From Exiguobacterium marinum DSM 16307 (lineage in GTDB: Bacteria; Bacillota; Bacilli; Exiguobacteriales; Exiguobacteriaceae), in the NCBI RefSeq assembly GCF_000620845.1, contig NZ_KK211189.1:1989878-2053877 (forward strand): DNA of 64,000 nucleotides, read 5' to 3'. The notes below the pieces were generated by a model. That model searched no databases. It worked only from the letters and a program-made list of their open reading frames with translations, and was not told the origin of the DNA. The stretch's first letter is position 1. The number at the start of each line of letters is the position of its first letter. Of the stretch, positions 28,281-37,021 are shown piece after piece. The position numbers and the translations under genes were made by a program.

Positions 28281-30476
28281 TTATTCTTCTCGTTCTTGAA
28301 TGAACACTTTTCGAGGTTTCGAACCTTCTGACGGCCCCACGTAACCGGCTTCTTCAAGCGAATCGATCAATCGGGCAGCCCGATTATACCCGATTCGAAA
28401 TCTTCGCTGAATCATCGATGTCGATGCCGTTTCCTGAGTAACGATGAATTGAACGACTTCTCCGAACAATGAATCATCCGAGTCGATTGTCGTCACTTCT
28501 TCCTCTTTCGGCATCATCGCTTCCACATACTGCGCTCGTTGCTGTGCGATGACATGATTGACGACCATCTCGACTTCTTGGTCGGAGACGAACGCTCCCT
28601 GAATACGGACAGGTTTATTCATACCGTTCGCAAGCATCAGCATATCCCCACGTCCGAGCAATTTCTCTGCTCCCCCTCCGTCAAGAATAGTTCGCGAATC
28701 GGTTTGAGAAGAGACCGCAAATGCAATCCGTGATGGGATATTCGCCTTGATGACCCCAGTGATTACGTCAACCGATGGGCGCTGAGTAGCGAGAACCATA
28801 TGAATACCTGCAGCCCTAGCCATTTGCGCAAGTCGCATAATCGCATCTTCGACATCATTTGATGCGACCATCATCAGGTCTGCTAGTTCATCGACGATAA
28901 CGACGATGAACGGTAGACGTTTCGCATCTTCATCGTCTGATTGATTGACGAGTTCATTATACCCTTCAATGTTGCGTACCCCGTATCGACTGAATAGTTC
29001 ATAACGTCGTTCCATCTCGGCAACTACCTGTTTTAGTGCCTGAGCGGCTTTCTTCGGGTCTGTGACAACCGGAGTCAATAAGTGAGGAACACCGTTATAT
29101 ACATTCAATTCGACCATTTTCGGGTCAATCATCATGAGCCGGACCTCATCAGGTCGAGAACGCATCAACAAGGATACGATCATGCCGTTGATACAAACTG
29201 ATTTTCCTGAACCTGTTGATCCCGCGACGAGCAAATGCGGCATTTTGTTAAGTGAGATTCCGACGGTCTCCCCACTGATACTACGACCAAGAGCGACGAG
29301 CAATTTTGAATCGTCTTGTTTGACTGGATCTGCTTCAAGCACTTCTCGTAAGCACACCGGAGCGACTTCCTGGTTCGGTACTTCAATACCGATGGCCGCC
29401 TTCCCTGGGATCGGTGCCTCAATTCGGATATCTTTAGCAGCAAGTGCAAGTGCTAAATCATCACTTAACGAGGTGATTCGACTTACTTTCACACCAATAT
29501 CTGGTTGTAACTCATATTTCGTAACGGTTGGTCCGAGATGAATCTTTAACACTTTGACTCCGACACCAAATGACTTTAGTGTTTTCACGAGTTTTGCCGC
29601 ATTCTCTTTCAAGCGCGCATTTTCTCCCGATAAATCAGTGATTACCGGCTCCTTTAAGTTTGAAAAAGGAGGGAGTTCATAAGTATCTGAGACATCTTGA
29701 GCTGCAGTCATCATCATCTCTTCTGTCGTGCTGGATGCATCAGTTTCCGTAGATTGGGGTGTTTCCGTTTCAGCATCTTTCTTTTCTGCCACAACTTTCT
29801 CGCTAAACCCAACAATCGGGATGTCATTCATCGTGACCGTGTCTGACTCTGATTCAGATGCTAACTCTCTTTCCGTATGTAACACCTTTTGATTTTGTTG
29901 TGCAGTACGTGTTCGATTCGAAGCTTGCTTCTTCTCAGTTTTTGGTCGTGCTTGCCATTCTTTCTTCACAGCTACAACGGATTCACTCATTCGATGGTAC
30001 AGCTTGCCCCAAACTGTCGGCACATACAGAGATACTCCGACAACGAAGAACACGACGCCTAAAAAGACGAGACCAAAATCAGAAAACAAATACTGATTTA
30101 AATCATATAAAGCACCATTGACTCTACCACGCTCTTCTCCCCACAATAAGTCACCGAACAACAAGAGTGAGGCGGTCATATTGAGTAAACCTGCTCGTTC
30201 CATCGGTCTCATTGAATTGAGCACGACCCATAAGATGACGGCTACCATCAAATAAGTAAGCGCACCCCAACCACCAAAAATATATTCGGACAGCTCGGAC
30301 AACTGTTGACCAATCCAGCCTAAATTAAAGAAGGCAAATACGAATGCAACGATGGAGAGAACAAAAATCCCCCATCCGTATGTACGTGGCGCAATCGGTT
30401 GTTTTTTTCGTTTTCTCGTATTTCGTGTCGCAGGTCGCTTACGCTTCACGGGAGTCTTTCTTGTTTTTTGTGCCAC
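28281..30476 (-). CDS. ftsK: DNA translocase FtsK/SpoIIIE
   Basis: Septal DNA pump that moves trapped chromosome arms. 731 aa: a basic N-terminus ([16 protein letters not shown]), four membrane segments (about residues 35-165), a low-complexity acidic linker (about 190-280), a RecA-like motor with Walker [16 protein letters not shown] and Walker [15 protein letters not shown], and a C-terminal gamma winged helix that reads KOPS/SRS sequences. The start is GTG after AGGAGGG; the open frame 17 codons upstream is not used. Since sporulation genes are missing around it, vegetative chromosome segregation is the likely role. Confidence 0.94.
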   Translation of the reverse strand: MAQKTRKTPVKRKRPATRNTRKRKKQPIAPRTYGWGIFVLSIVAFVFAFFNLGWIGQQLSELSEYIFGGWGALTYLMVAVILWVVLNSMRPMERAGLLNMTASLLLFGDLLWGEERGRVNGALYDLNQYLFSDFGLVFLGVVFFVVGVSLYVPTVWGKLYHRMSESVVAVKKEWQARPKTEKKQASNRTRTAQQNQKVLHTERELASESESDTVTMNDIPIVGFSEKVVAEKKDAETETPQSTETDASSTTEEMMMTAAQDVSDTYELPPFSNLKEPVITDLSGENARLKENAAKLVKTLKSFGVGVKVLKIHLGPTVTKYELQPDIGVKVSRITSLSDDLALALAAKDIRIEAPIPGKAAIGIEVPNQEVAPVCLREVLEADPVKQDDSKLLVALGRSISGETVGISLNKMPHLLVAGSTGSGKSVCINGMIVSLLMRSRPDEVRLMMIDPKMVELNVYNGVPHLLTPVVTDPKKAAQALKQVVAEMERRYELFSRYGVRNIEGYNELVNQSDDEDAKRLPFIVVIVDELADLMMVASNDVEDAIMRLAQMARAAGIHMVLATQRPSVDVITGVIKANIPSRIAFAVSSQTDSRTILDGGGAEKLLGRGDMLMLANGMNKPVRIQGAFVSDQEVEMVVNHVIAQQRAQYVEAMMPKEEEVTTIDSDDSLFGEVVQFIVTQETASTSMIQRRFRIGYNRAARLIDSLEEAGYVGPSEGSKPRKVFIQEREE

Positions 30477-30488
30477 TATAGTCCCTCC

Positions 30489-30523
30489 TAAAAAAAGAAG
30501 GCAAAAGTCGGATGACTTTTGCC
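30489..30523 (-). terminator. Terminator-like hairpin abutting the ftsK ribosome binding site
   Basis: Perfect 10-bp stem GGCAAAAGTC/GACTTTTGCC with a 4-base loop, then TTC and seven T. The T run is directly followed by the AGGAGGG of ftsK, so no promoter fits between hairpin and gene. Confidence 0.88.
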
Positions 30524-30537
30524 TCACTCACATTCCA

Positions 30538-32205
30538 TTAAATCTCCATGATGATCGGCAAGATCATCGGACGACGTTTCGTCTGTTCAAACAAGAAGAC
30601 GCTTAGTCGCTCGCGGATATTTGATTTCAATTCGGTCCAGTCACTGCCAGCTTGCAGACTCTTTTCAATCTGTTTCGTGACAATACGGTTTGCCTCTGAA
30701 ATCATCTCTTCCGACTCTCGCATATACACGAATCCACGTGAGATGAGTTCAGGTCCTGAAATCAATTTCTTCTGTTTTCGATTCAATGTGACGACACAAA
30801 GGACAACTCCATCTTGTGACAATAATCGACGATCACGAAGAACGATGTTTCCGACATCGCCGACGCCGATTCCGTCAATCAAGACATTACCAGCAGGAAC
30901 TTTTCGGCTCATCCGGGCTTTTCGACCTGTAAACTCAACGACATCACCTTTTTCAACGATGAAGATATTGTTTGATTTTACACCTACTTGTTCAGCAAGT
31001 TTTGAGTGCGCCATTTGCATACGATATTCACCGTGAATCGGTAAGAAGTATTTCGGTTTGACGAGGTTGAGCATCAACTTCAACTCTTCTGCCGAACCGT
31101 GCCCTGATACGTGAACTTTACGTTGGTTATAAATGACGTTCGCACCAGAGCGGAATAATAAATCAATCGTCTTCGAAACTGACTTCTCATTCCCGGGAAT
31201 CGGAGTAGCGGCAATGACAACCGTATCGTTCAAACGAATGTTGACTTGTTTGTGCGCATTACGTGCCATACGAGTCAATGCTGCCATTGGCTCTCCTTGA
31301 GATCCCGTTGTTAAAATGACGACTTTATTATCCGGCAGTCGATTCACTTGCGACAATTCGACGAGTGTCTTCGCCTTGAAACGAAGGTAGTTTAATTTTT
31401 GAGCAACTTCGACGATATTGACCATACTACGACCTACAACCGCCACTTTACGGTCATTTGCTTCCGCTGCCGCGAATACTTGTTGCAAGCGATGGACGTT
31501 CGATGCGAACGATGCCACGATGACACGGCCTTCGGCTTGATAGATGACGTCGTTCAATTCAGCACCGACGAGCGATTCAGAACCAGTTTGTCCCGGTCGC
31601 TCTGCATTTGTCGAATCTGAAAGTAGAGCGAGAACCCCACGTTGTCCAATCGCCGCTAACTTGTTAAAGTCGGATTGCTTACCGTCGACCGGTGTATAAT
31701 CAAACTTAAAATCTCCGGTATGGACGATTGCACCTTGAGATGTTTGAATACAAACACCGACACAGTCGGGAATCGAGTGATTGACGCGGAAGAATGTGAT
31801 GAAATGATCAGCGATAGTCAATTTCGTTTTGGCGTCAATCATGCGAAGGTCGACTTCTTTTAACAAACCAGCCTCTTTTAATTTCAATTCAATCAACCCA
31901 AGAGTTAACTTCGTTCCGTATACCGGAACGTGCTTCAAATCGCGTAGCACGTAGCTGAGTCCACCGATATGGTCTTCGTGACCGTGTGTGATGAAAATTG
32001 CTCGTACGCGATCTTTGTTTTCTTTTAAATAGGTGATGTCTGGGATGACAATGTCAATCCCAAGCATCTCATCGCCTGGAAACATGAGTCCGGCATCGAT
32101 GACGAAGATGTCGTCGTCTAGCTCCACGACGTACATGTTCTTCCCGATTTCGCCTACGCCTCCAAGCGCAAAGACGCTAATATTCTCTGTCTTCTTTTTA
32201 GACAC
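30538..32205 (-). CDS. rnjB: Ribonuclease J (RNase J2-type)
   Basis: Metallo-beta-lactamase/beta-CASP ribonuclease for mRNA decay and RNA maturation. 555 aa, identical in length to B. subtilis RNase J2. Several stretches resemble J2 more than J1: DDDIFVIDAGLM, KLTLGLIELKL, RKVHVSGHGSAEELKLML and DRRLLSQDG. The metal-binding motif is complete (HGHEDH, residues 74-79), as are HTGDFKFD, VSGHGS and PIHGEYRM. The start is a GTG 9 bases after AGGAGG; a TTG two codons earlier is too close to it. Confidence 0.92.
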   Translation of the reverse strand: MSKKKTENISVFALGGVGEIGKNMYVVELDDDIFVIDAGLMFPGDEMLGIDIVIPDITYLKENKDRVRAIFITHGHEDHIGGLSYVLRDLKHVPVYGTKLTLGLIELKLKEAGLLKEVDLRMIDAKTKLTIADHFITFFRVNHSIPDCVGVCIQTSQGAIVHTGDFKFDYTPVDGKQSDFNKLAAIGQRGVLALLSDSTNAERPGQTGSESLVGAELNDVIYQAEGRVIVASFASNVHRLQQVFAAAEANDRKVAVVGRSMVNIVEVAQKLNYLRFKAKTLVELSQVNRLPDNKVVILTTGSQGEPMAALTRMARNAHKQVNIRLNDTVVIAATPIPGNEKSVSKTIDLLFRSGANVIYNQRKVHVSGHGSAEELKLMLNLVKPKYFLPIHGEYRMQMAHSKLAEQVGVKSNNIFIVEKGDVVEFTGRKARMSRKVPAGNVLIDGIGVGDVGNIVLRDRRLLSQDGVVLCVVTLNRKQKKLISGPELISRGFVYMRESEEMISEANRIVTKQIEKSLQAGSDWTELKSNIRERLSVFLFEQTKRRPMILPIIMEI

Positions 32206-32300
32206 TAACAAAAACCTCCTAATTGATTCATATTCTGTTTCGTCCCCTTATCGCTACTGAATATTGTAGCGGAAAACGGCTTCATTGCCAACATTTCCGT

Positions 32301-32954
32301 TCAATCTAATAGAGGCTTTAGTGCATCGGCAATCGGTACAACCGCTTCTTTGTCAGGTCGTTTCCCTGCGATAAGTTGTCGGATTGACAAGCCAAAGTCC
32401 ATTTGGAGGTGAGGATAGTCCGGAAATGAGTTCCAGTCACCGCCCCATTCGAAGCCAAGCGCCTTCCCTAATTCCCCGAGTTCTTGCCAATCCGGTACAT
32501 CATTTCGATTGCGGTCAGTGTTCAAATCATAGTCCACCTTGTTGTTATGGATAATGACGAAATCAATCGCAAGTCCATAGTTATGATAACTTTGACCCGC
32601 TTTGGCATTCGTCACAACTTGTCCTGGTTCAGACCGACCTTGTGCATACAAAGCATTTTGTTCCTTCGCCGAGCGATATCCTGATGTGAGTCGTACTTCA
32701 AGGTCTAGACAAGATTGCGCTAATCGTATGAACGAGACTCCTCGATTCACGACTTGTGGATGTAAACGGTCAAATTCAATCTTTGTCCTCGCTAACACGG
32801 CGTCCTCCGCCTCTTTGTTCCGCACACACATATCCGCCTCAAACGTAGGTTCGTCCACCCATGGTACCGGTTCAGGTTGCATATAAAAATAAGCTAGCGT
32901 AATTCCAATCAAGAAGGCGACCATCGCAAGTGATAACACACCTGTCCATCTCAT
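32301..32954 (-). CDS. M15-family cell-wall endopeptidase (CwlK/VanY-like), membrane-anchored
   Basis: 217 aa with an N-terminal uncleaved signal or membrane anchor (LSLAMVAFLIGITLAYFYM) and an extracellular M15 peptidase domain (about residues 60-195). Zinc and catalytic residues are visible in GQSYHNYGLAIDF (SxHxxGxAxD) and FPDYPHLQMDF (catalytic His). The motif resembles L-alanyl-D-glutamate peptidases (CwlK, listeriophage endolysins) more than classical VanY D,D-carboxypeptidases. Its start overlaps the femX stop by four bases, which ties it to cross-bridge synthesis. Confidence 0.85.
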   Translation of the reverse strand: MRWTGVLSLAMVAFLIGITLAYFYMQPEPVPWVDEPTFEADMCVRNKEAEDAVLARTKIEFDRLHPQVVNRGVSFIRLAQSCLDLEVRLTSGYRSAKEQNALYAQGRSEPGQVVTNAKAGQSYHNYGLAIDFVIIHNNKVDYDLNTDRNRNDVPDWQELGELGKALGFEWGGDWNSFPDYPHLQMDFGLSIRQLIAGKRPDKEAVVPIADALKPLLD

Positions 32955-34204
32955 CTTCTTAACCGTTTACGTAATCCTTTAAGGATTGGCAAACCTTTTT
33001 CGAGTGCCATATAGAAAGGACGATTTAAGACGAGATCAAATTCCCCGACCTTCTCAATCATGTCACTTCCCCATCCAGACTTGAAGGCATATAGACCTGC
33101 ATATTCATCATTTGGGTCAGTACTTCCCGATACTCCACCGAAGTCATATCGCTCTGCACCGCTCTCCTTAGCTGCCTTCATCATTGTCCACTGCATCAAG
33201 TGGTTTGGCATGAATTCACGGAATTCATTGGATGAGGCACCGTATAAGTAATACGAGCGACGTCCTGCAAGTGTCAATAACCCACCCGACAAGACGATTC
33301 CATTCGGATATGTCTGGTCTAGTTCAACGAGCTCAGGTAACGCTTGTTCGGCTTTTTGAATTTGCGCTTCTGTCTGCTCTTTGCGGTTAAGAAGGCTCGT
33401 TCGTTTCTTTTCGAGCGTCTCCTTCTCTAACCCCCGTTCGATTTTACTCAACTCTTTTTTCGCTTTTTCGAGTGTTGCTTGTTGCTGTTCAAGCGCAATT
33501 TTCGGCTCAAGTTTGGTTAAAAATAGACGAGCATCATTCGGTTGTAGACAATCGTATAGGTTTTCAAAATAATCGAGACCTCGAGTGGCGAAACCATCAC
33601 GCTCTCCTGTCACTTTCATCAGATTAGCGAACGTCTTGAGTCCATCACGATCGACTTCTGTACAGACAATGCCTTTCTTTTCAGCTAACCGAACATTATA
33701 TCTGAACTTGTGATGGAATTTCGCAAAAATATCTTTCTCGCTTGGACGTAAATCTGTTTCCATCGTGAAACGGGGCTGTGCATAGTCAAATCCGCCACCA
33801 TAGCCTTTATGTTTAAATCCAATCGCATCCATTTCCGTCAATAGACCAGGCATCTCGTCACGATCAATATTTGGGTCAATTTTAATCACGATGGCTTTAT
33901 GTGCCGTCGCAACACGTTTTGCTTCATTCACAAGTGCTTGAAGAGATGCCAAGTCGTCATAGTCCACGACAAAACCACGAGGTGCATAACATAAAGTAAA
34001 TGGTAATTTTGGAACACGTTTAAATAAAAGCAGAGCGGCACCGGTCGTCGCTCCATCACGCGCTACAGCGATGCGCTCTGATGTCCATCCATTTTGGCGC
34101 TTCACATCTCCCCAACTCGACAGTTGCAATAAATCACCACGGTCATGCGTTTTGACGAAGTCGTCATGTTCTTTTTCTGTCAACGTAATTGATTGTACTG
34201 CCAT
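32951..34204 (-). CDS. femX: FemX/FemAB-family peptidoglycan bridge aminoacyltransferase
   Basis: Non-ribosomal peptidyltransferase that uses aminoacyl-tRNA to add a bridge residue to lipid II. 417 aa with two GNAT-like halves separated by a long coiled coil (about residues 236-290, rich in Lys/Glu/Gln), the hallmark of FemA/FemX proteins. FGGVSGSTDPNDEYAGLYAFKSGWG near the C-terminus is a conserved family segment. A first-residue (FemX-like) role adding glycine is inferred from the Lys-Gly peptidoglycan reported for Exiguobacterium. Placed directly after a MurE gene; GGAGG precedes the ATG. Confidence 0.88.
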   Translation of the reverse strand: MAVQSITLTEKEHDDFVKTHDRGDLLQLSSWGDVKRQNGWTSERIAVARDGATTGAALLLFKRVPKLPFTLCYAPRGFVVDYDDLASLQALVNEAKRVATAHKAIVIKIDPNIDRDEMPGLLTEMDAIGFKHKGYGGGFDYAQPRFTMETDLRPSEKDIFAKFHHKFRYNVRLAEKKGIVCTEVDRDGLKTFANLMKVTGERDGFATRGLDYFENLYDCLQPNDARLFLTKLEPKIALEQQQATLEKAKKELSKIERGLEKETLEKKRTSLLNRKEQTEAQIQKAEQALPELVELDQTYPNGIVLSGGLLTLAGRRSYYLYGASSNEFREFMPNHLMQWTMMKAAKESGAERYDFGGVSGSTDPNDEYAGLYAFKSGWGSDMIEKVGEFDLVLNRPFYMALEKGLPILKGLRKRLRR

Positions 34205-34207
34205 AAA

Positions 34208-35668
34208 TCACGATTCCTCCGTATTCAAAATGGTTGCTCGGACAATCGCCTCTTCATCGAGCGGCAACTTTTCATTTCCGATAATCTGATACTTTTCATG
34301 CCCTTTTCCTGCTAATACGATGATATTATCCGCTTTGGCTAAACTTGCCGCATAACGAACTGCCTCTTCACGATCACCAATCTCGACATAACTGTCATGA
34401 GTCATTCCAGCCGCGATGCCGTTCGTGATGGATTCGTACGCTTCGAAGCGTGGATCATCTGTCGTGATGATGACGGTTCCAGCGTAGGTCGATGCCATCT
34501 CACCCATCGCCGGGCGTTTCGTGACATCACGGTTTCCACCGGTCCCAATTAAAAAGACAATCTTCTCTTTTGGTACGCCAACGAGGGACTTCAAACACTG
34601 TTCGATTCCATCTGGTGTATGCGCATAGTCTGCGTATACATTATAACCCGGGACGTCTAGGCGTTGCATTCGTCCTTTGGCAGGATGAATCGTTTCAAGT
34701 GCTTCAGCGATTCTCTCAAGCGAATATCCGGCAGCGAGAAGACAACCTGTCGCAAGCAACAGATTGTATACGTTGAACCGACCGATAAACTGTACGGTCA
34801 CCGGGAGACGTATGCCTTGGTAGTTCAACACAAAACTCGTCTGAGAGAGTGTCTGTTCAATGTCCGATGCCATCAAGTCCGCTAGTGTATCGATTCCATA
34901 TGTCAATACTTTAGCACCGGTCATCGTTTCGTAGAGCGCACTTTGGGCATCGTCTGCGTTCAAGACGGCTACTTTTCCCCGTGAAGCCATTTGACCGAGT
35001 TGTGCAAAAAGCAATCCTTTCGCACGCGCGTAATTTTCGAACGTACCATGAAAATCCAAGTGGTCATGCGTCAAATTTGTGAATCCTACGATGTCAAAAT
35101 CCGTTCCGATGACACGACCAAGCTCAAGACCGTGTGATGACACTTCCATCATGACATCAGTCACGCCTTCGTCACGCATTTGTGCAAGCAACTGTTGAAG
35201 CTCTGAACTTTGAGGTGTTGTATTTTTACTTGGAACAATGTTGTCATTAATACGTACTTCGACAGTTCCAATCAATCCGGTCGAATGCCCAAGGACGTCA
35301 AGAACATCACGTAAGATCGTCGTCGTCGTTGTTTTCCCATTAGTTCCCGTAATCCCGAACAGTCGCATCTGTTCAGAGGGATACTGATAAAAAGCTGAAG
35401 CCAGTAGTCCGACTGAACGTGAGCTATCACGTACAATTAAGTTTGGAACCGTTAGCTCGAGTGGGCGTTCACTGACAACCGCTACCGCTCCTCGTTTCAC
35501 CGCTTGCGCCGCGTATTCATGGCCATCGACCGTATAACCTTTGATGGCGACAAACAACGTTCCCGGAACTACTTCTCGCGAATCGGTCGTCACATGCGTC
35601 ACTATGATGCCTTCAAGATTTGGTTGATTAATTAGTTGTATCGTCTTCACTAAATCCGTTAAGTTCAA
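34208..35668 (-). CDS. murE: UDP-N-acetylmuramoyl-tripeptide synthetase (MurE)
   Basis: Adds the third stem-peptide residue (L-lysine or meso-diaminopimelate) to UDP-MurNAc-L-Ala-D-Glu. P-loop GITGTNGKTTTT, carbamylated-lysine region and FTNLTHDHLDFHGTFENYA are present. 486 aa. The start is a TTG with AAGGG 7 bases upstream (MNLTDLVKTI); the frame is open 11 codons further up. At the amino-acid-selectivity position the usual DNPR of mDAP enzymes reads DDPR, so specificity cannot be read with certainty. The neighbouring femX favours lysine. The gene lies away from any dcw cluster. Confidence 0.9.
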   Translation of the reverse strand: MNLTDLVKTIQLINQPNLEGIIVTHVTTDSREVVPGTLFVAIKGYTVDGHEYAAQAVKRGAVAVVSERPLELTVPNLIVRDSSRSVGLLASAFYQYPSEQMRLFGITGTNGKTTTTTILRDVLDVLGHSTGLIGTVEVRINDNIVPSKNTTPQSSELQQLLAQMRDEGVTDVMMEVSSHGLELGRVIGTDFDIVGFTNLTHDHLDFHGTFENYARAKGLLFAQLGQMASRGKVAVLNADDAQSALYETMTGAKVLTYGIDTLADLMASDIEQTLSQTSFVLNYQGIRLPVTVQFIGRFNVYNLLLATGCLLAAGYSLERIAEALETIHPAKGRMQRLDVPGYNVYADYAHTPDGIEQCLKSLVGVPKEKIVFLIGTGGNRDVTKRPAMGEMASTYAGTVIITTDDPRFEAYESITNGIAAGMTHDSYVEIGDREEAVRYAASLAKADNIIVLAGKGHEKYQIIGNEKLPLDEEAIVRATILNTEES

Positions 35669-35752
35669 GTCTTTCCCTTCTTTCACCTGTATCCTATCCA
35701 CACTAAAGAATACCTCTTAATCAGTGTAGAGAACTTACAATTCGGTTTCAAG

Positions 35753-36970
35753 TCACCCTTCGTTCGGGAGGACATATGATTTCGCTGGTTGCTGTTGAAG
35801 CACTTCACGAATCAATGCATTGACCTCTTCGACTTCGATGCGTTCTACTTTTTGAATCACGTGTTCAATCGGTTCAACTTCGTCAAGTAAGAGCAAGTTT
35901 CGTCCATTGCGATTCATACGTGCGCTCGAGCTTTCGTTTCCAAGCACGAGAGAACCTTTCAATTGCCGCTTGCCTTTATCCACCTCTTCATCCGTCAATC
36001 CTTCTTCGACGAGTCGGGTTAACTCTCTTTCGAGAATGACTTCGACTTGCTTTAACGTATCGGATGATGTTCCGACATAGATGGTAAAGGTGCCATGATC
36101 AGCGAATGTCGTGTAGTAAGAGTAGATTGAATAGGCCAAGCCTTCCTCTTCACGAATCGACTGAAACAGTCTCGAGGACATCGTCGCGCCGATTGCGTTA
36201 TTCATCAGTGCCAAGTGTGGTAACCGTTCATCCGTCGCTGAAATTGCTCCATAGTTCCAACATAGGTGCGCCTGTTCTGTTTCCTTCTGTTTTGTCACGG
36301 TATCATGGAATAGCTCCGGTTGATTGAGTTGTTTCGAAGATTCCCTAGAAGGGATGTTGGCAAACCTACCCTTCACGGCATCAATCAACTCGTTGGATAT
36401 ATTCCCTGCAATCGAGACGACAATTTCTTCTGCTGTATAGCGTTCTTGCAAATAGTCAACGAGTTGGTCTCGTGTCAATCGATTGACACTCTCCTCCGTT
36501 CCAAGAATTGGTTGGGCGAGTAGGTCATCCCGATATGCCGCGATAGCCAGTAATTCGTGCACGAGATCTTCTGGCGTGTCTTCGTACATTTTAATTTCTT
36601 CCACGACGACACGTTTTTCTTTTTCGAGTTCGTTTTCGTCAAGCACCGACTCGAACAACATATCCGTCAACACATCAAGCGCCATGACCGCATGTTCATC
36701 GAGCGTCTTCACATAGAAACACGTATGGTCTTTCGAGGTGAAGGCGTTGACACTTCCACCAAGTTCATCGAAAAAAGAAGCAATCTCTTTTGCGTTTTTC
36801 GTTTTCGTTCCTTTGAACAACATATGCTCAATCAAATGGCTGATGCCGATATTTTCAAACGATTCCGTGCGTGTGCCGGCTTTAATAAACACACCGGTTG
36901 AAGTGCTGCGCGAACCCTCGATTGGTTCGATGATGATGCGTACACCGTTCTCTAGTGTCATCCATTCCAT
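35753..36970 (-). CDS. mlpA: M16-family zinc peptidase (MlpA/YmxG-like)
   Basis: Insulinase/mitochondrial-processing-peptidase-like zinc protease, cytoplasmic. The inverted zinc motif HLIEH (HxxEH) and the downstream glutamate in VVVEEIKMYEDTPED are complete. 405 aa, similar to B. subtilis MlpA, which also follows pnp and influences extracellular protease production. AGGAGTG precedes the ATG by 8 bases. A strong terminator-like hairpin lies 15 bases upstream of the start, so expression needs read-through from pnp. Confidence 0.9.
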   Translation of the reverse strand: MEWMTLENGVRIIIEPIEGSRSTSTGVFIKAGTRTESFENIGISHLIEHMLFKGTKTKNAKEIASFFDELGGSVNAFTSKDHTCFYVKTLDEHAVMALDVLTDMLFESVLDENELEKEKRVVVEEIKMYEDTPEDLVHELLAIAAYRDDLLAQPILGTEESVNRLTRDQLVDYLQERYTAEEIVVSIAGNISNELIDAVKGRFANIPSRESSKQLNQPELFHDTVTKQKETEQAHLCWNYGAISATDERLPHLALMNNAIGATMSSRLFQSIREEEGLAYSIYSYYTTFADHGTFTIYVGTSSDTLKQVEVILERELTRLVEEGLTDEEVDKGKRQLKGSLVLGNESSSARMNRNGRNLLLLDEVEPIEHVIQKVERIEVEEVNALIREVLQQQPAKSYVLPNEG

Positions 36971-36985
36971 GTTCTCACTCCTATG

Positions 36986-37014
36986 AAAAAGGCCATCGCA
37001 CCAAGACGATGGCC
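36986..37014 (-). terminator. Terminator-like hairpin between pnp and mlpA
   Basis: Perfect 8-bp stem GGCCATCG/CGATGGCC with an 8-base loop followed by five T. The mlpA ribosome binding site begins about 5 bases after the T run. Confidence 0.87.
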
Positions 37015-37021
37015 AGAATAA

